Below are positions 32,638-38,945 of a stretch of DNA of 38,945 bases, one piece after another. Source of the stretch: Deltaproteobacteria bacterium. Its GTDB lineage: Bacteria > Desulfobacterota > Desulfobulbia > Desulfobulbales > VMSU01. Numbering within the stretch: the stretch's first letter is position 1; each line of letters starts with the position of its first letter. Both the position numbers and the translations under genes were made by a program. The notes beneath the pieces are model-generated. The model saw nothing but the letters and a program-made list of their open reading frames with translations, was not told the DNA's origin and did no database searches. The stretch lies in contig JAJXUT010000011.1 in assembly GCA_021782655.1 (NCBI GenBank), positions 1 through 38,945 on the forward strand, in the 5' to 3' direction.

Positions 32638-34281
32638 TCACCCTTCCATCCCTTCAAGGGGCTCAAACCGCAGGCCCGATTCCCGTTCTTTCTCCCCATC
32701 CATGATCAGGGCGTTGCCCACCAACTCCGACACCCCGCACACTTGGGTGCCCGGAACCCAGAAATCCACCAGGTTGGTCAGGGTGGCGCGGTCGATGGCG
32801 CAGACACAGGACAGGGTGTTGACATCGTGCTTGTCCTTGACAAACTGGACGGCATTGGCCCGCGGCAGACCGGCGCGCATCCGCAGGTCCATGATCTCGC
32901 CGGTGTTCAAGCCGGTGCCGGAGCCGCAGCAGAAGGTGTACTCGCGGATGGTGTTTTCCGGCATCTCGTAGAAGTTGTTGACCACGCTTTTCAGGATTTG
33001 GCGGGGCTCCTCCAGCAGTCCCATGGCCCGGGAGGGGTTGCAGGAGTCGTGGAAGGTCACCCGGCGGTGGTTGTTACGGCTGGGGTCGATTTTCAGCTTG
33101 CCGTGCCGGATGAGGTCGGCGGTAAATTCGCTGATATGCACCATCTTGGTGGAGGCGGCGTTCTCAAACACCGTGCCGGTGATCGGCGACTTGGGGACCT
33201 GCAGGAAGTCCGCCGGGCCGTTCATGGTGTCCATATACTGATGCAGCACCCGCCACATGTGGCCGCACTCGCCGCCCAGGATCCACTTGACCCCCAGGCG
33301 CTTGGCCTCGGCGTACATCTTGGCGTTTAGACGCTTCATCAACTCGTTGTTGGTGAACAGGCCGAAGTTGCCGCCCTCGGAGGCGTAAGTGCTCAGGGTA
33401 TAATCCAGGCCGATGTGCTCGAACAGCAGCAGGTAGCCCATGAAGGTGTAGATCCCAGGGTCGGCGAACAGGTCGGCGGAGGGGGTGATGAACAGCACCT
33501 CGGCGCCCTTGCGGTTCCAGCTCGGGGTAATCCTGATCCCGGTGATCGACTCGATGTCGTCGCAGAGATACTCGGCGTTCTCCTTCAAGGTATGGGGCTG
33601 GAGCCCCATGTGGTTGCCGGTGCGGTTGGAGTTGGCCGCCGGCTCCAGGATCCAGTTGGTGTTGACCCCCACCAGGTGCAGCAGCTCGCGGGCGATCATG
33701 GTGATCTCGGCGGTGTCGATGCCGTAGGGGCAGAACACCGAGCAGCGTCGGCACTCGGTGCACTGATAGAAGTACATGAACCACTCCTTCAGCACCCCGA
33801 AAGTCATCTCCCTGGCCCCGGCCAGTTTACCCAGGATCTTGCCCGCCTTGGTAAACTCGTTGCGGTAGATGGAGCGCATCAGCTCCGCCCGCAGCACCGG
33901 CATGTTCTTGGGGTCGCCGGTGCCCAGGAAGAAATGGCACTTGTCAGCGCAGGCCCCGCAGCGCACGCAGCAGTCCATGAAGATCTTCAGGGAGCGGAAC
34001 TTGTCCAGACGCTCCTTGAAGCCGTTGATGATGATCTCCTTCCAGTTCTCGGGCAGCTTCCAGTCATCGCTTTCGATGTCCCAGACCCTAGGCTCCCCGA
34101 ACTTGCCGGGCAGGGATTTGGAGTGGTACGCCACCATCTCCGGCTTGCCGGGGTAGCAATAGTTACCCGGCTTGAACACCGCCGGGATATCCCACCAGTC
34201 CTGGGTCGGGATCGCTCCCGTCATCAGGGACGGCTCCCGGGCGACACTCACACCTAGTTCATCTACTTTTTTATTTGCCAT
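32638..34281 (-). CDS. dsrK: DsrK, HdrD-like iron-sulfur catalytic subunit
   Basis: The 547-residue cytoplasmic protein resembles the catalytic subunit of heterodisulfide reductase. Two [4Fe-4S] groups appear as CCVRCGACADKCHFF and CTECRRCSVFCPYG. Downstream is a CCG-type region for the noncubane cluster (HDSCNPSR and FCCGSGTGL). DsrK is thought to reduce the DsrC trisulfide made by dissimilatory sulfite reductase. The ATG at 34281 has AAGGA 8 bases upstream and was chosen over a TTG at 34287. It follows dsrM after 48 bases and overlaps the start region of dsrJ. Confidence 0.96.
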   Translation of the reverse strand: MANKKVDELGVSVAREPSLMTGAIPTQDWWDIPAVFKPGNYCYPGKPEMVAYHSKSLPGKFGEPRVWDIESDDWKLPENWKEIIINGFKERLDKFRSLKIFMDCCVRCGACADKCHFFLGTGDPKNMPVLRAELMRSIYRNEFTKAGKILGKLAGAREMTFGVLKEWFMYFYQCTECRRCSVFCPYGIDTAEITMIARELLHLVGVNTNWILEPAANSNRTGNHMGLQPHTLKENAEYLCDDIESITGIRITPSWNRKGAEVLFITPSADLFADPGIYTFMGYLLLFEHIGLDYTLSTYASEGGNFGLFTNNELMKRLNAKMYAEAKRLGVKWILGGECGHMWRVLHQYMDTMNGPADFLQVPKSPITGTVFENAASTKMVHISEFTADLIRHGKLKIDPSRNNHRRVTFHDSCNPSRAMGLLEEPRQILKSVVNNFYEMPENTIREYTFCCGSGTGLNTGEIMDLRMRAGLPRANAVQFVKDKHDVNTLSCVCAIDRATLTNLVDFWVPGTQVCGVSELVGNALIMDGEKERESGLRFEPLEGMEG

Positions 34282-34329
34282 TGTCAATATCCTTACGTGC
34301 TGAAGTTTCCTTCTTGCTTCGGGCTTCCG

Positions 34330-35349
34330 TTATTCAGCGGCAGGGGTTTCTGCCGGCAACTCCTTATCCACCGGGATCCCGGCCTCGACCATGAACGTCC
34401 TAAACTCATCCTCGTAGGAGGCATAGGAGTGCGGCTTAAGATTCGGATCGTTCCAGGGGTTGATGTGGCGCACCATGCGGCTGTTGTTGGCCAGATTCCG
34501 GGTCGGGCTCATGAACACCCCGCCCAGATGCATCAGCTTGCTGAACGGGAAATAGACCAAGAGGGCGCAGACCAGGAAGAGGTGAACGTAAAACACCGCC
34601 CCCAGATCGCCCACGATCACCGGCTTGAAGGTGGCCAGGCCCACCGCCAGCTGCTTGATGTTGACCACGTCCGCCCGGGTTAGATAGCGCATGGTCATCC
34701 CGCTCAAGGCGATGGCCAGGATCAGGAACAGGGGAAAATAGTCGGCGGGCAGGGAGATGTAGCGGACGTTGGTAAGCAGCATCCGGCGCAGGAGAAGCAG
34801 GAGGATCGCCCCCACGATCACCAGGTCGGATTGATAGAGATGGGGCAGGCCGATCTGCAAGAAGCCATCAAAGAATTCCAGGATCTTGACAAAGAAGGGA
34901 ATGGGGTCGGCAAACAGCCGGATGTGCCGCAGCACGATCACCAGGAAGGAGTAATGGAAAAGCAGGCCGAACAGCCACAGGTACTTGCTGGAGCCGTAAC
35001 GCAGCTTGGGGCCGTCATAGACGTCGGCCTGGGTGTTGCGGAACAGGGAGCGGAACAAGAAGACCTCCAGGAACATCCTCACCGTCACCCCGAAGGAGGT
35101 GGAGGGGTTGTCGAAGCAGGCCTGTTCGATCCAGGGCAGGGAGTTGGCCTGGCCGCAGGTGGTAGGAATGCGGAACGGCACCGGCGACTTGGCCCAGCCC
35201 ACCACCTTGTTGATGAAGCCGCCCAGAAAAATCAGAATGGCCAGGTAGGGGAAGACGATGCCAAACAGAGGCTCCATCCCAGCCCGGGAGCCGATGGTGG
35301 CGATGACGATCAGACCAAGGACGGCGACGAAGGGATACAGGATTTTCAT
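34330..35349 (-). CDS. dsrM: DsrM, membrane cytochrome b subunit
   Basis: The 339-residue membrane protein resembles NarI-type diheme cytochrome b. It has about six transmembrane segments and histidines in LLFHYSFLVIVLRH, FYVHLFLVCALLVYFPFSKLMH that could ligate heme b. A cytoplasmic C-terminal tail of about 65 residues follows. It exchanges electrons with menaquinol and passes them to DsrK. The start has a GAGG at a spacing of about 10. It is the first true dsr gene of the operon, 142 bases downstream of the RsbRD-N gene; I see no convincing promoter in that gap. Confidence 0.96.
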   Translation of the reverse strand: MKILYPFVAVLGLIVIATIGSRAGMEPLFGIVFPYLAILIFLGGFINKVVGWAKSPVPFRIPTTCGQANSLPWIEQACFDNPSTSFGVTVRMFLEVFLFRSLFRNTQADVYDGPKLRYGSSKYLWLFGLLFHYSFLVIVLRHIRLFADPIPFFVKILEFFDGFLQIGLPHLYQSDLVIVGAILLLLLRRMLLTNVRYISLPADYFPLFLILAIALSGMTMRYLTRADVVNIKQLAVGLATFKPVIVGDLGAVFYVHLFLVCALLVYFPFSKLMHLGGVFMSPTRNLANNSRMVRHINPWNDPNLKPHSYASYEDEFRTFMVEAGIPVDKELPAETPAAE

Positions 35350-35491
35350 TTACTACGACCTCGCTTCATGTTGAGTTGACCAAACTAAGCCGTTGTTAGG
35401 GAAATAACGCCAACAAAAGCCTCACGGCGACGGCACAACAAGCCGCCCAGGCAAGATCAGCTAGGTACTGGTTATTATTTCTGAACGGCTC

Positions 35492-36046
35492 CTAACAATC
35501 CCGGATAACTTTCAGCTCGACCCTCTCAGCCTGGCTGTTGCCGCCCAGCGCCGACGACGGGCAGCGCCCGGCGGCCATGACGTGGTTGCCCTTCTTGTAT
35601 TCGCTCAGTTTCACCTCGTGCAGCAGCTCCCGATCTTCCACATACAGGTCGAAGATCTTGAGCGCCAGGCGATCGATCTTGGCGGCCAATTCGGACCACT
35701 CCTGGCCGGCGGCCAGCAGGGTCTCCCAGCCCAATTGCTCGACCAGTACCGGTTTCAACTGGAAGACAAAACCCACCGCCTGCGAGGGGGTGAAGGTCTG
35801 CACCGAGCGCAGCTTGACGAACTGGGCCAGCTCCGCCGGCATCTCGCCCGCCGGGGCGTCGCCCACCAGTTGATCGTAGATCGCCGTAAGCCCGGTCTTG
35901 GCGGCAAAGCCCAAGGGGTTGGCGAAACGGTCCTTCTGGCGATTGAAGAAGCTGGCCCCATCCGCAGAGTAGCTGGCCAGCACCGCCTCGATCCACCGCG
36001 CAACGATTTTCGACTTTTTCTCCGCCAGCTTACCCTGAAAGGTCAT
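35492..36046 (-). CDS. RsbRD N-terminal domain protein upstream of dsrM
   Basis: The 184-residue soluble protein begins LAEKKSKIVARWIEAVLASY and continues with FVKLRSVQTFTPSQAVGFVFQL, the layout of RsbRD-N domains. These are helical globin-like sensor folds first known from stressosome proteins. Genes of this kind are, as I recall, regular companions of dsrMKJOP in sulfate-reducing bacteria. The protein has no DNA-binding domain and no membrane helix, so a regulatory or sensing role is inferred only from the domain. A cysteine near the C terminus (AAGRCPSSALGG) and the terminal C of RDC are visible. Possible promoter boxes lie 45-70 bases upstream. Confidence 0.85.
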   Translation of the reverse strand: MTFQGKLAEKKSKIVARWIEAVLASYSADGASFFNRQKDRFANPLGFAAKTGLTAIYDQLVGDAPAGEMPAELAQFVKLRSVQTFTPSQAVGFVFQLKPVLVEQLGWETLLAAGQEWSELAAKIDRLALKIFDLYVEDRELLHEVKLSEYKKGNHVMAAGRCPSSALGGNSQAERVELKVIRDC

Positions 36047-36090
36047 ATCGGCAAAACCACCTTCTTTTACTAATTAATTCACACCTTAAT

Positions 36091-36118
36091 AAGATACGGG
36101 TGAATCCTCATTCATCAA
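36091..36118 (-). promoter_or_regulatory. Possible promoter of the RsbRD-N/dsr operon
   Basis: On the minus strand TTGATG (36118-36113) and TATCTT (36096-36091) are 16 bases apart. A small inverted repeat (TGAAT-CCTC-ATTCA, 36101-36114) lies between them and could be an operator. Both boxes match the consensus at four of six positions. Confidence 0.4.
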
Positions 36119-36160
36119 AGTGGGTTCAGGGTTATCATGTTTCTTTTAATTTTTCAACAT

Positions 36161-36198
36161 AAAAAAAGGCTACCCAGCAATAACCCGCCTGGATAGCC
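36161..36198 (-). terminator. Orphan intrinsic terminator upstream of the dsr operon
   Basis: On the minus strand GGCTATCCAG pairs with CTGGGTAGCC around an 11-base loop, and seven T residues follow at 36167-36161. The one imperfect pair is a U-G wobble on this strand. No gene on the minus strand ends just upstream, so it must terminate a non-coding transcript or act as an attenuator for the downstream operon. Confidence 0.85.
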
Positions 36199-36330
36199 GA
36201 TTCGCCGCCAGCGACGGGAGTCTTAAGCCGGTCGCCAAGGCGCGGGAACCGCTTGCCGTGGGAGATACGAAGCCGCCTCCTGGCCGCCCCGCCTCCCACG
36301 GGACGAAATGCCGCCCTGTCGATCAACGCT
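36161..36330 (-). ncRNA. Candidate structured RNA or leader ending in the orphan terminator
   Basis: Between the arsR promoter and the terminator, the minus strand holds further stems. CCGTGGGAG pairs with CTCCCACGG (36301-36293 with 36264-36256, nine perfect pairs) and GCGAC pairs with GTCGC farther on. The transcript would be about 150-170 nt. I do not recognise a known riboswitch or 6S/SRP signature. It is either a small RNA or the 5' leader of the dsr operon with transcription attenuation. The 5' end is a guess. Confidence 0.35.
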
Positions 36331-36357
36331 TGACATATCCTTTTATCCGGATATAAT
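36330..36357 (+). promoter_or_regulatory. Consensus sigma70 promoter and operator of the ars operon
   Basis: TTGACA (36330-36335) and TATAAT (36352-36357), both perfect, are 16 bases apart. Inside lie the palindrome TATCCGGATA (36344-36353) and a wider repeat ATATCC-N8-GGATAT (36335-36354), well placed for ArsR to block RNA polymerase. The predicted transcription start falls at about 36363-36365, at or next to the arsR start codon. Confidence 0.88.
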
Positions 36358-36364
36358 GCTCAAT

Positions 36365-36769
36365 ATGCAAGCCACCGTCCCCCTCTTCCAGGCCCTGGCC
36401 GACGAAACCCGGCTGCGCATCCTAGCCCTTCTCGGGCCAGGGGAGCTCTGCGTCTGCGACCTGATGGCGGCCCTGCAACTCCCCCAATCAACCGTCTCCC
36501 GGCATTTGGCGGTGTTGAGAAACGCCGGCTGGGTGAGCGGCCGCCGGCAGGGGGTCTGGATGTATTACCGGCTGCTCGGCGCGGGTGCAGGTGCGGCCAG
36601 CCGCGTCGCCATGCACCACGGCATCCTGGCGCATCTTGAGGAGTCCACGACGGCCAAGCGAGACCGAAAAATTCTCCAAGAACATCTGGCGCAGAAACCG
36701 CAACCCGGATGCGGCGAAGCGGCGGCGGATAAGACGGCGCCAGTCAAAAAATACCGGGGTAAACCATGA
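36365..36769 (+). CDS. arsR: ArsR-family arsenite-responsive repressor
   Basis: The 134-residue protein is a winged-helix repressor of the SmtB/ArsR family. Its metalloid-binding motif ELCVCDL has C29 and C31 at the start of the recognition region, followed by the DNA-reading helix [19 protein letters not shown] and the wing [12 protein letters not shown]. Arsenite or antimonite binding to the cysteines would release the operator. The tail of about 45 residues is Lys/Ala-rich with one extra Cys. I chose the ATG at 36365 because an ATG at 36356 lies within the -10 box, and one at 36308 lies upstream of the promoter. This makes the mRNA nearly leaderless. The stop overlaps acr3 (ATGA). Confidence 0.93.
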   Translation: MQATVPLFQALADETRLRILALLGPGELCVCDLMAALQLPQSTVSRHLAVLRNAGWVSGRRQGVWMYYRLLGAGAGAASRVAMHHGILAHLEESTTAKRDRKILQEHLAQKPQPGCGEAAADKTAPVKKYRGKP

Positions 36770-37851
36770 CCACCAGCAAGCGGCTATCCTTTCTCGACCG
36801 TTTTCTCACCCTGTGGATCTTCCTGGCCATGTTCGTAGGCGTCATGACCGGCTGGCTCTACCCCGGCGTCCGCCAGCTGATCAACTCCTTTCAGGTCGGC
36901 ACCACCAACATCCCCATCGCCATCGGCCTGATCCTGATGATGTACCCGCCGCTCGCCAAGGTGCGTTACGAAAAGCTGCACCAGGTGTTCAGGAATACCA
37001 GGGTGCTGGCCCTGTCGCTCATCCAAAACTGGATCGTCGGGCCGTTCTTGATGTTTTTCCTCGCCATCACCTTCCTCTCCGGACACCGGGAGTACATGGT
37101 GGGTCTGATTCTGATCGGGCTGGCCCGCTGCATCGCCATGGTCATCGTCTGGAACGACCTGGCGGAAGGCGACCGGGAGTATTGCGCCGGATTGGTGGCC
37201 TTCAACTCCCTCTTCCAGGTGCTCTTCTTCTCCGGCTACGCCTGGTTTTTCATCACCGTCCTCCCCCGGTGGTTGGGAATCAAGGGGGCGGTGGTGGACA
37301 TCTCCATGGCCGAAATCGCCCAATCGGTATTCATCTATCTGGGCATCCCCTTCCTGGCCGGAATGCTCACCCGCTTCGCCGGCTTAAGGCTCAAGGGCGA
37401 GGACTGGTATCAGACCCGCCTGCTGCCCCGGCTCGGCCCCCTAACCCTGATCTTTCTGCTCTTCACCATCCTGGTGATGTTTGCGCTGAAAGGCGAATAC
37501 ATCGTCCAACTGCCCCTGGATGTGCTGAGGATCGCCGTGCCGCTAACCATCTACTTCCTGGTCATGTTCCTGGCCTCGTTCCTCATGTCCATAAGGGTCG
37601 GCGCCACCTACGAACAGGCGACGACGCTTTCCTTTACCGCCGCCTCCAACAACTTCGAGCTGGCTATCGCCGTGGCCATCGCCGTCTTCGGCATCGATTC
37701 CGGCCAGGCCTTCGCGGCGGTGATCGGGCCGCTGGTCGAGGTGCCGGTGCTGATCTCGCTGGTCAACGTCGCCTTCTGGCTCAAGCGCCGCTACTTTGCC
37801 GGCGGCGGACGACAACTTGAATCTCCCCTTCCGGGGGGCGCCCACCATTAA
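36766..37851 (+). CDS. acr3: Acr3-type arsenite efflux permease
   Basis: The 361-residue inner-membrane protein has ten predicted transmembrane helices of the BART/Acr3 superfamily and exports arsenite using the proton motive force. The essential cysteine is C122 in [17 protein letters not shown], and the second diagnostic segment, with the conserved glutamate, is [20 protein letters not shown]. The start overlaps the arsR stop, so translation is probably coupled to the repressor. An 88-bp inverted repeat follows before arsC. Confidence 0.96.
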   Translation: MTTSKRLSFLDRFLTLWIFLAMFVGVMTGWLYPGVRQLINSFQVGTTNIPIAIGLILMMYPPLAKVRYEKLHQVFRNTRVLALSLIQNWIVGPFLMFFLAITFLSGHREYMVGLILIGLARCIAMVIVWNDLAEGDREYCAGLVAFNSLFQVLFFSGYAWFFITVLPRWLGIKGAVVDISMAEIAQSVFIYLGIPFLAGMLTRFAGLRLKGEDWYQTRLLPRLGPLTLIFLLFTILVMFALKGEYIVQLPLDVLRIAVPLTIYFLVMFLASFLMSIRVGATYEQATTLSFTAASNNFELAIAVAIAVFGIDSGQAFAAVIGPLVEVPVLISLVNVAFWLKRRYFAGGGRQLESPLPGGAHH

Positions 37852-37863
37852 TCCTGTCATTTG

Positions 37864-37951
37864 AGCTTCTTGCAAAATGACGAAAATGACACGAGATGAC
37901 AGGGCGATCGTCGTCATTTAATGCTAGTTAAGTTTGATTTTGCAAGAGGCT
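37864..37951. repeat. 88-bp inverted-repeat element inside the ars operon
   Basis: The 15-base ends AGCTTCTTGCAAAAT (37864-37878) and ATTTTGCAAGAGGCT (37937-37951) are inverted copies with one difference. A further internal inverted pair, AATGACGA and TCGTCATT, lies at about 37876-37883 and 37910-37918. The transcript could form a long hairpin between acr3 and arsC. The ends differ from the TCGCAAAA family, so this is a separate repeat type. Confidence 0.75.
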
Positions 37952-37960
37952 AATTTAACC

Positions 37961-38398
37961 ATGGAAAAAATGAAAATTCTCTTTCTCTGCACTGGCAACT
38001 CCTGCCGCAGCCAGATGGCCGAGGGCTGGGCCCGGCAACTCAAGGGCGAGGTGATCGAGGCGTGTTCCGCCGGCATCGAGAGGCACGGAGTCAATCCCCT
38101 GGCGGTCAGGGTGATGGCCGAGGCGGGGGTGGACATCGCCAGCCAACACTCGAAGACCATCGACGAGTTGGCGGGTAAGTCCTTCGATTATGTCATCACC
38201 CTCTGCGGCCATGCCGCCGAGACCTGCCCCTTTTCCCCCGGCCACCTGATCCACCACGGCTTCGACGACCCGCCCCGTCTGGCGGCGGGGGCCAGGAGCG
38301 AGGACGAGGCCTTAACCCACTACCGCCGGGTGCGAGACGAGATCCGCGACTTCGTCCTCACCCTGACCGAAATACTCAACCAGGGAGGGACAAAATGA
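37961..38398 (+). CDS. arsC: Thioredoxin-coupled arsenate reductase ArsC
   Basis: The 145-residue protein belongs to the low-molecular-weight phosphatase type of arsenate reductase. The P-loop is C10-TGNSC-R16 (CX5R) with C10 as nucleophile. The redox pair is C82 and C89 in TLCGHAAETCPF, the same numbering as in the plasmid pI258 enzyme. It reduces arsenate to arsenite for export by Acr3, regenerated by thioredoxin. The ATG at 37961 was chosen; GAGG in the end of the repeat element may act as SD. A second ATG at 37970 is possible. The stop overlaps the next gene (ATGA). Confidence 0.95.
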   Translation: MEKMKILFLCTGNSCRSQMAEGWARQLKGEVIEACSAGIERHGVNPLAVRVMAEAGVDIASQHSKTIDELAGKSFDYVITLCGHAAETCPFSPGHLIHHGFDDPPRLAAGARSEDEALTHYRRVRDEIRDFVLTLTEILNQGGTK

Positions 38399-38613
38399 GC
38401 GAGGAGCTGATCTGCTACTGCTTCCAACATACGGAAAGAGACATCGAGGAGGATGCCCGCCGTCACGGCCGCTCGACGATCATGGACGACATCCTGGTGG
38501 CGAAAAAGGCGGGCGGCTGCCACTGCTCCGAGAAGAATCCCCAGGGCCGCTGATGCCTGGCCGATGTCCGCCGGGTCGCGGACCGTATCTTGGCCAAGGG
38601 CAAAAACACCTGA
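38395..38613 (+). CDS. Candidate selenoprotein: BFD-like [2Fe-2S] protein with in-frame UGA (Sec53)
   Basis: Reading through the TGA at 38551-38553 gives a 72-residue protein. Cysteine pairs are C7-x-C9 and C42-x-C44, then NPQGR-U53-C54-LADVRRV, and it ends at TGA 38611. The pattern is that of BFD-like [2Fe-2S] domains, which as I recall usually read CxC...CxC...NPSGRCCLGDVRRV. The TGA thus stands exactly at a conserved Cys, and the homology continues beyond it. A hairpin with a CGGGTC loop begins 12 bases after the TGA, as expected for a bacterial SECIS. The start overlaps the arsC stop (ATGA) and has GGAGGG just upstream. A 52-residue truncated product or a nonsense mutation is the alternative. 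A role in arsenic handling is inferred from the operon. Confidence 0.78.
38563..38589 (+). promoter_or_regulatory. Bacterial SECIS-like hairpin
   Basis: GTCCGC (38566-38571) pairs perfectly with GCGGAC (38578-38583) around the six-base loop CGGGTC. GAT at 38563-38565 can add three pairs with ATC at 38587-38589 across a bulge. The loop begins 18 bases after the UGA and has G residues near its start, within the usual limits for SelB recognition. Confidence 0.65.
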
Positions 38614-38694
38614 CCCGTGGCGGGCCGGGGGGACTGATCCGCATCAAGGCGGACAACGATTTGGCTTAAACTTGCGGGAGGTGGGAATCAGGAA

Positions 38695-38728
38695 GCCCCC
38701 TTCTCCGCCGGAGACGAGCAGGGGGGGC
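38695..38728 (+). terminator. GC-rich hairpin at the end of the ars operon
   Basis: GCCCCCT and AGGGGGGGC form an outer stem, with TCTCC-GCC-GGAGA as a perfect inner stem. No T-run follows on either strand, so termination is uncertain. The rest of 38614-38756 holds no gene that I can support. Confidence 0.25.
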
Positions 38729-38756
38729 AGGGACAGGCGGGAAGGCCCTGGTGGGT

Positions 38757-38945
38757 TTAGTTCATCAAGACGGCGTTCACCGCCTCGACCAGCTCCTGGC
38801 GGGAAACGGGCTTGGCCAGGGTCTTTCTCGTGCCGATGCTTTCGGCCAAGGCCAGATAGCGTTCCGGGGCGATCACCCCGCCACCGGAGATAGCGATCAC
38901 CGGCACGTTGGGGGACTCCTTCTCGATCTCCATGATCATCTTCAG
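38757..38945 (-). CDS. Response-regulator receiver domain, truncated by the window end
   Basis: Only the C-terminal 62 residues are visible; the 5' part lies beyond 38945. The segment VPVIAISGGG, ALAESIGTRKTLAKPVSRQELVEAVNAVL shows the late beta strands of a CheY-like receiver. The conserved lysine is in the LAKP motif, and the final helix is intact. The phospho-acceptor aspartate should be outside the window. The protein ends directly after the receiver fold, so no output domain follows on the C-terminal side. Confidence 0.85.
   Translation of the reverse strand: MKMIMEIEKESPNVPVIAISGGGVIAPERYLALAESIGTRKTLAKPVSRQELVEAVNAVLMN

Noticed and set aside
35393-35498. Inverted copies of TTGTTAGG flanking the gap between the RsbRD-N gene and dsrM
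   Set aside because: Only eight bases match and the interior shows no further pairing or similarity to the other repeat families.
36161-36301. tRNA-Sec, 6S RNA or a known riboswitch at the structured region
   Set aside because: No T-loop or anticodon arm, no 6S-type closing stem, and no recognised riboswitch core sequence could be found by eye.
36135-36326. Minus-strand 63-codon frame between ars and dsr
   Set aside because: It would run straight through the orphan terminator and its T-tract and has no SD; the structure of the region argues for RNA, not protein.
38453-38893. Plus-strand frame of 146 codons at the end of the ars operon
   Set aside because: It overlaps the BFD-like readthrough frame in another phase, yields an Arg/Pro-rich product without family features, and also covers the truncated receiver gene on the other strand.

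Overview
The window is GC-rich bacterial chromosome that most likely comes from a sulfate- or sulfur-metabolising member of the Desulfobacterota. The evidence is a complete dsrMKJOP operon led by an RsbRD-N domain gene, a cysteine synthase/cysteinyl-tRNA synthetase fusion next to it, and a candidate UGA-encoded selenoprotein. The exact order cannot be fixed from the sequence alone. No phage, plasmid, IS element or CRISPR array is visible.

Layout. (1) 1-7171, plus strand: envelope genes. A Tyr/Pro-rich secreted protein, a glycine-zipper lipoprotein and a Spy/CpxP-like chaperone are followed by a strong terminator, then a MacA-type adaptor, an ABC ATPase, an FtsX-type permease and a TolC/NodT-type outer-membrane factor. 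Together these last four form a tripartite exporter. (2) 7297-11467: a PilZ protein of the helical-insert type, MotA and MotB, and convergently a REC/HD-GYP/degenerate-GGDEF response regulator. This is a compact c-di-GMP and flagellar-motor module. (3) 13168-11486: EttA. (4) 22199-13261, minus strand: an eight-gene moxR-DUF58-Bat operon with mostly ATGA/GTGA-coupled genes and a good sigma70 promoter. (5) 22464-25147: HemY-type protoporphyrinogen oxidase, a divergent flavodoxin-like protein and the corrinoid adenosyltransferase CobO. (6) 25244-27686: a TPR membrane protein, a Bax-like glucosaminidase, tRNA-Arg(UCU) with its promoter, and HU. (7) 27832-36046, minus strand: a CysM-CysRS fusion, then dsrP, dsrO, dsrJ, dsrK, dsrM and the RsbRD-N protein. 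(8) 36365-38613, plus strand: an arsenic operon (arsR, acr3, arsC) that ends in a small [2Fe-2S] BFD-like protein. That last frame is interrupted by an in-frame UGA exactly where relatives have Cys, and a SECIS-like hairpin follows. (9) 38757-end: a truncated receiver domain.

The strongest discovery candidates are the arsenic-operon selenoprotein, the CysM-CysRS fusion whose synthetase signature motifs are eroded, and an orphan intrinsic terminator with structured RNA upstream of the dsr operon, which may be a leader regulator or a small RNA. A family of imperfect inverted-repeat elements with TCGCAAAA-type ends lies in three intergenic spaces, and an unrelated 88-bp inverted repeat sits inside the ars operon.
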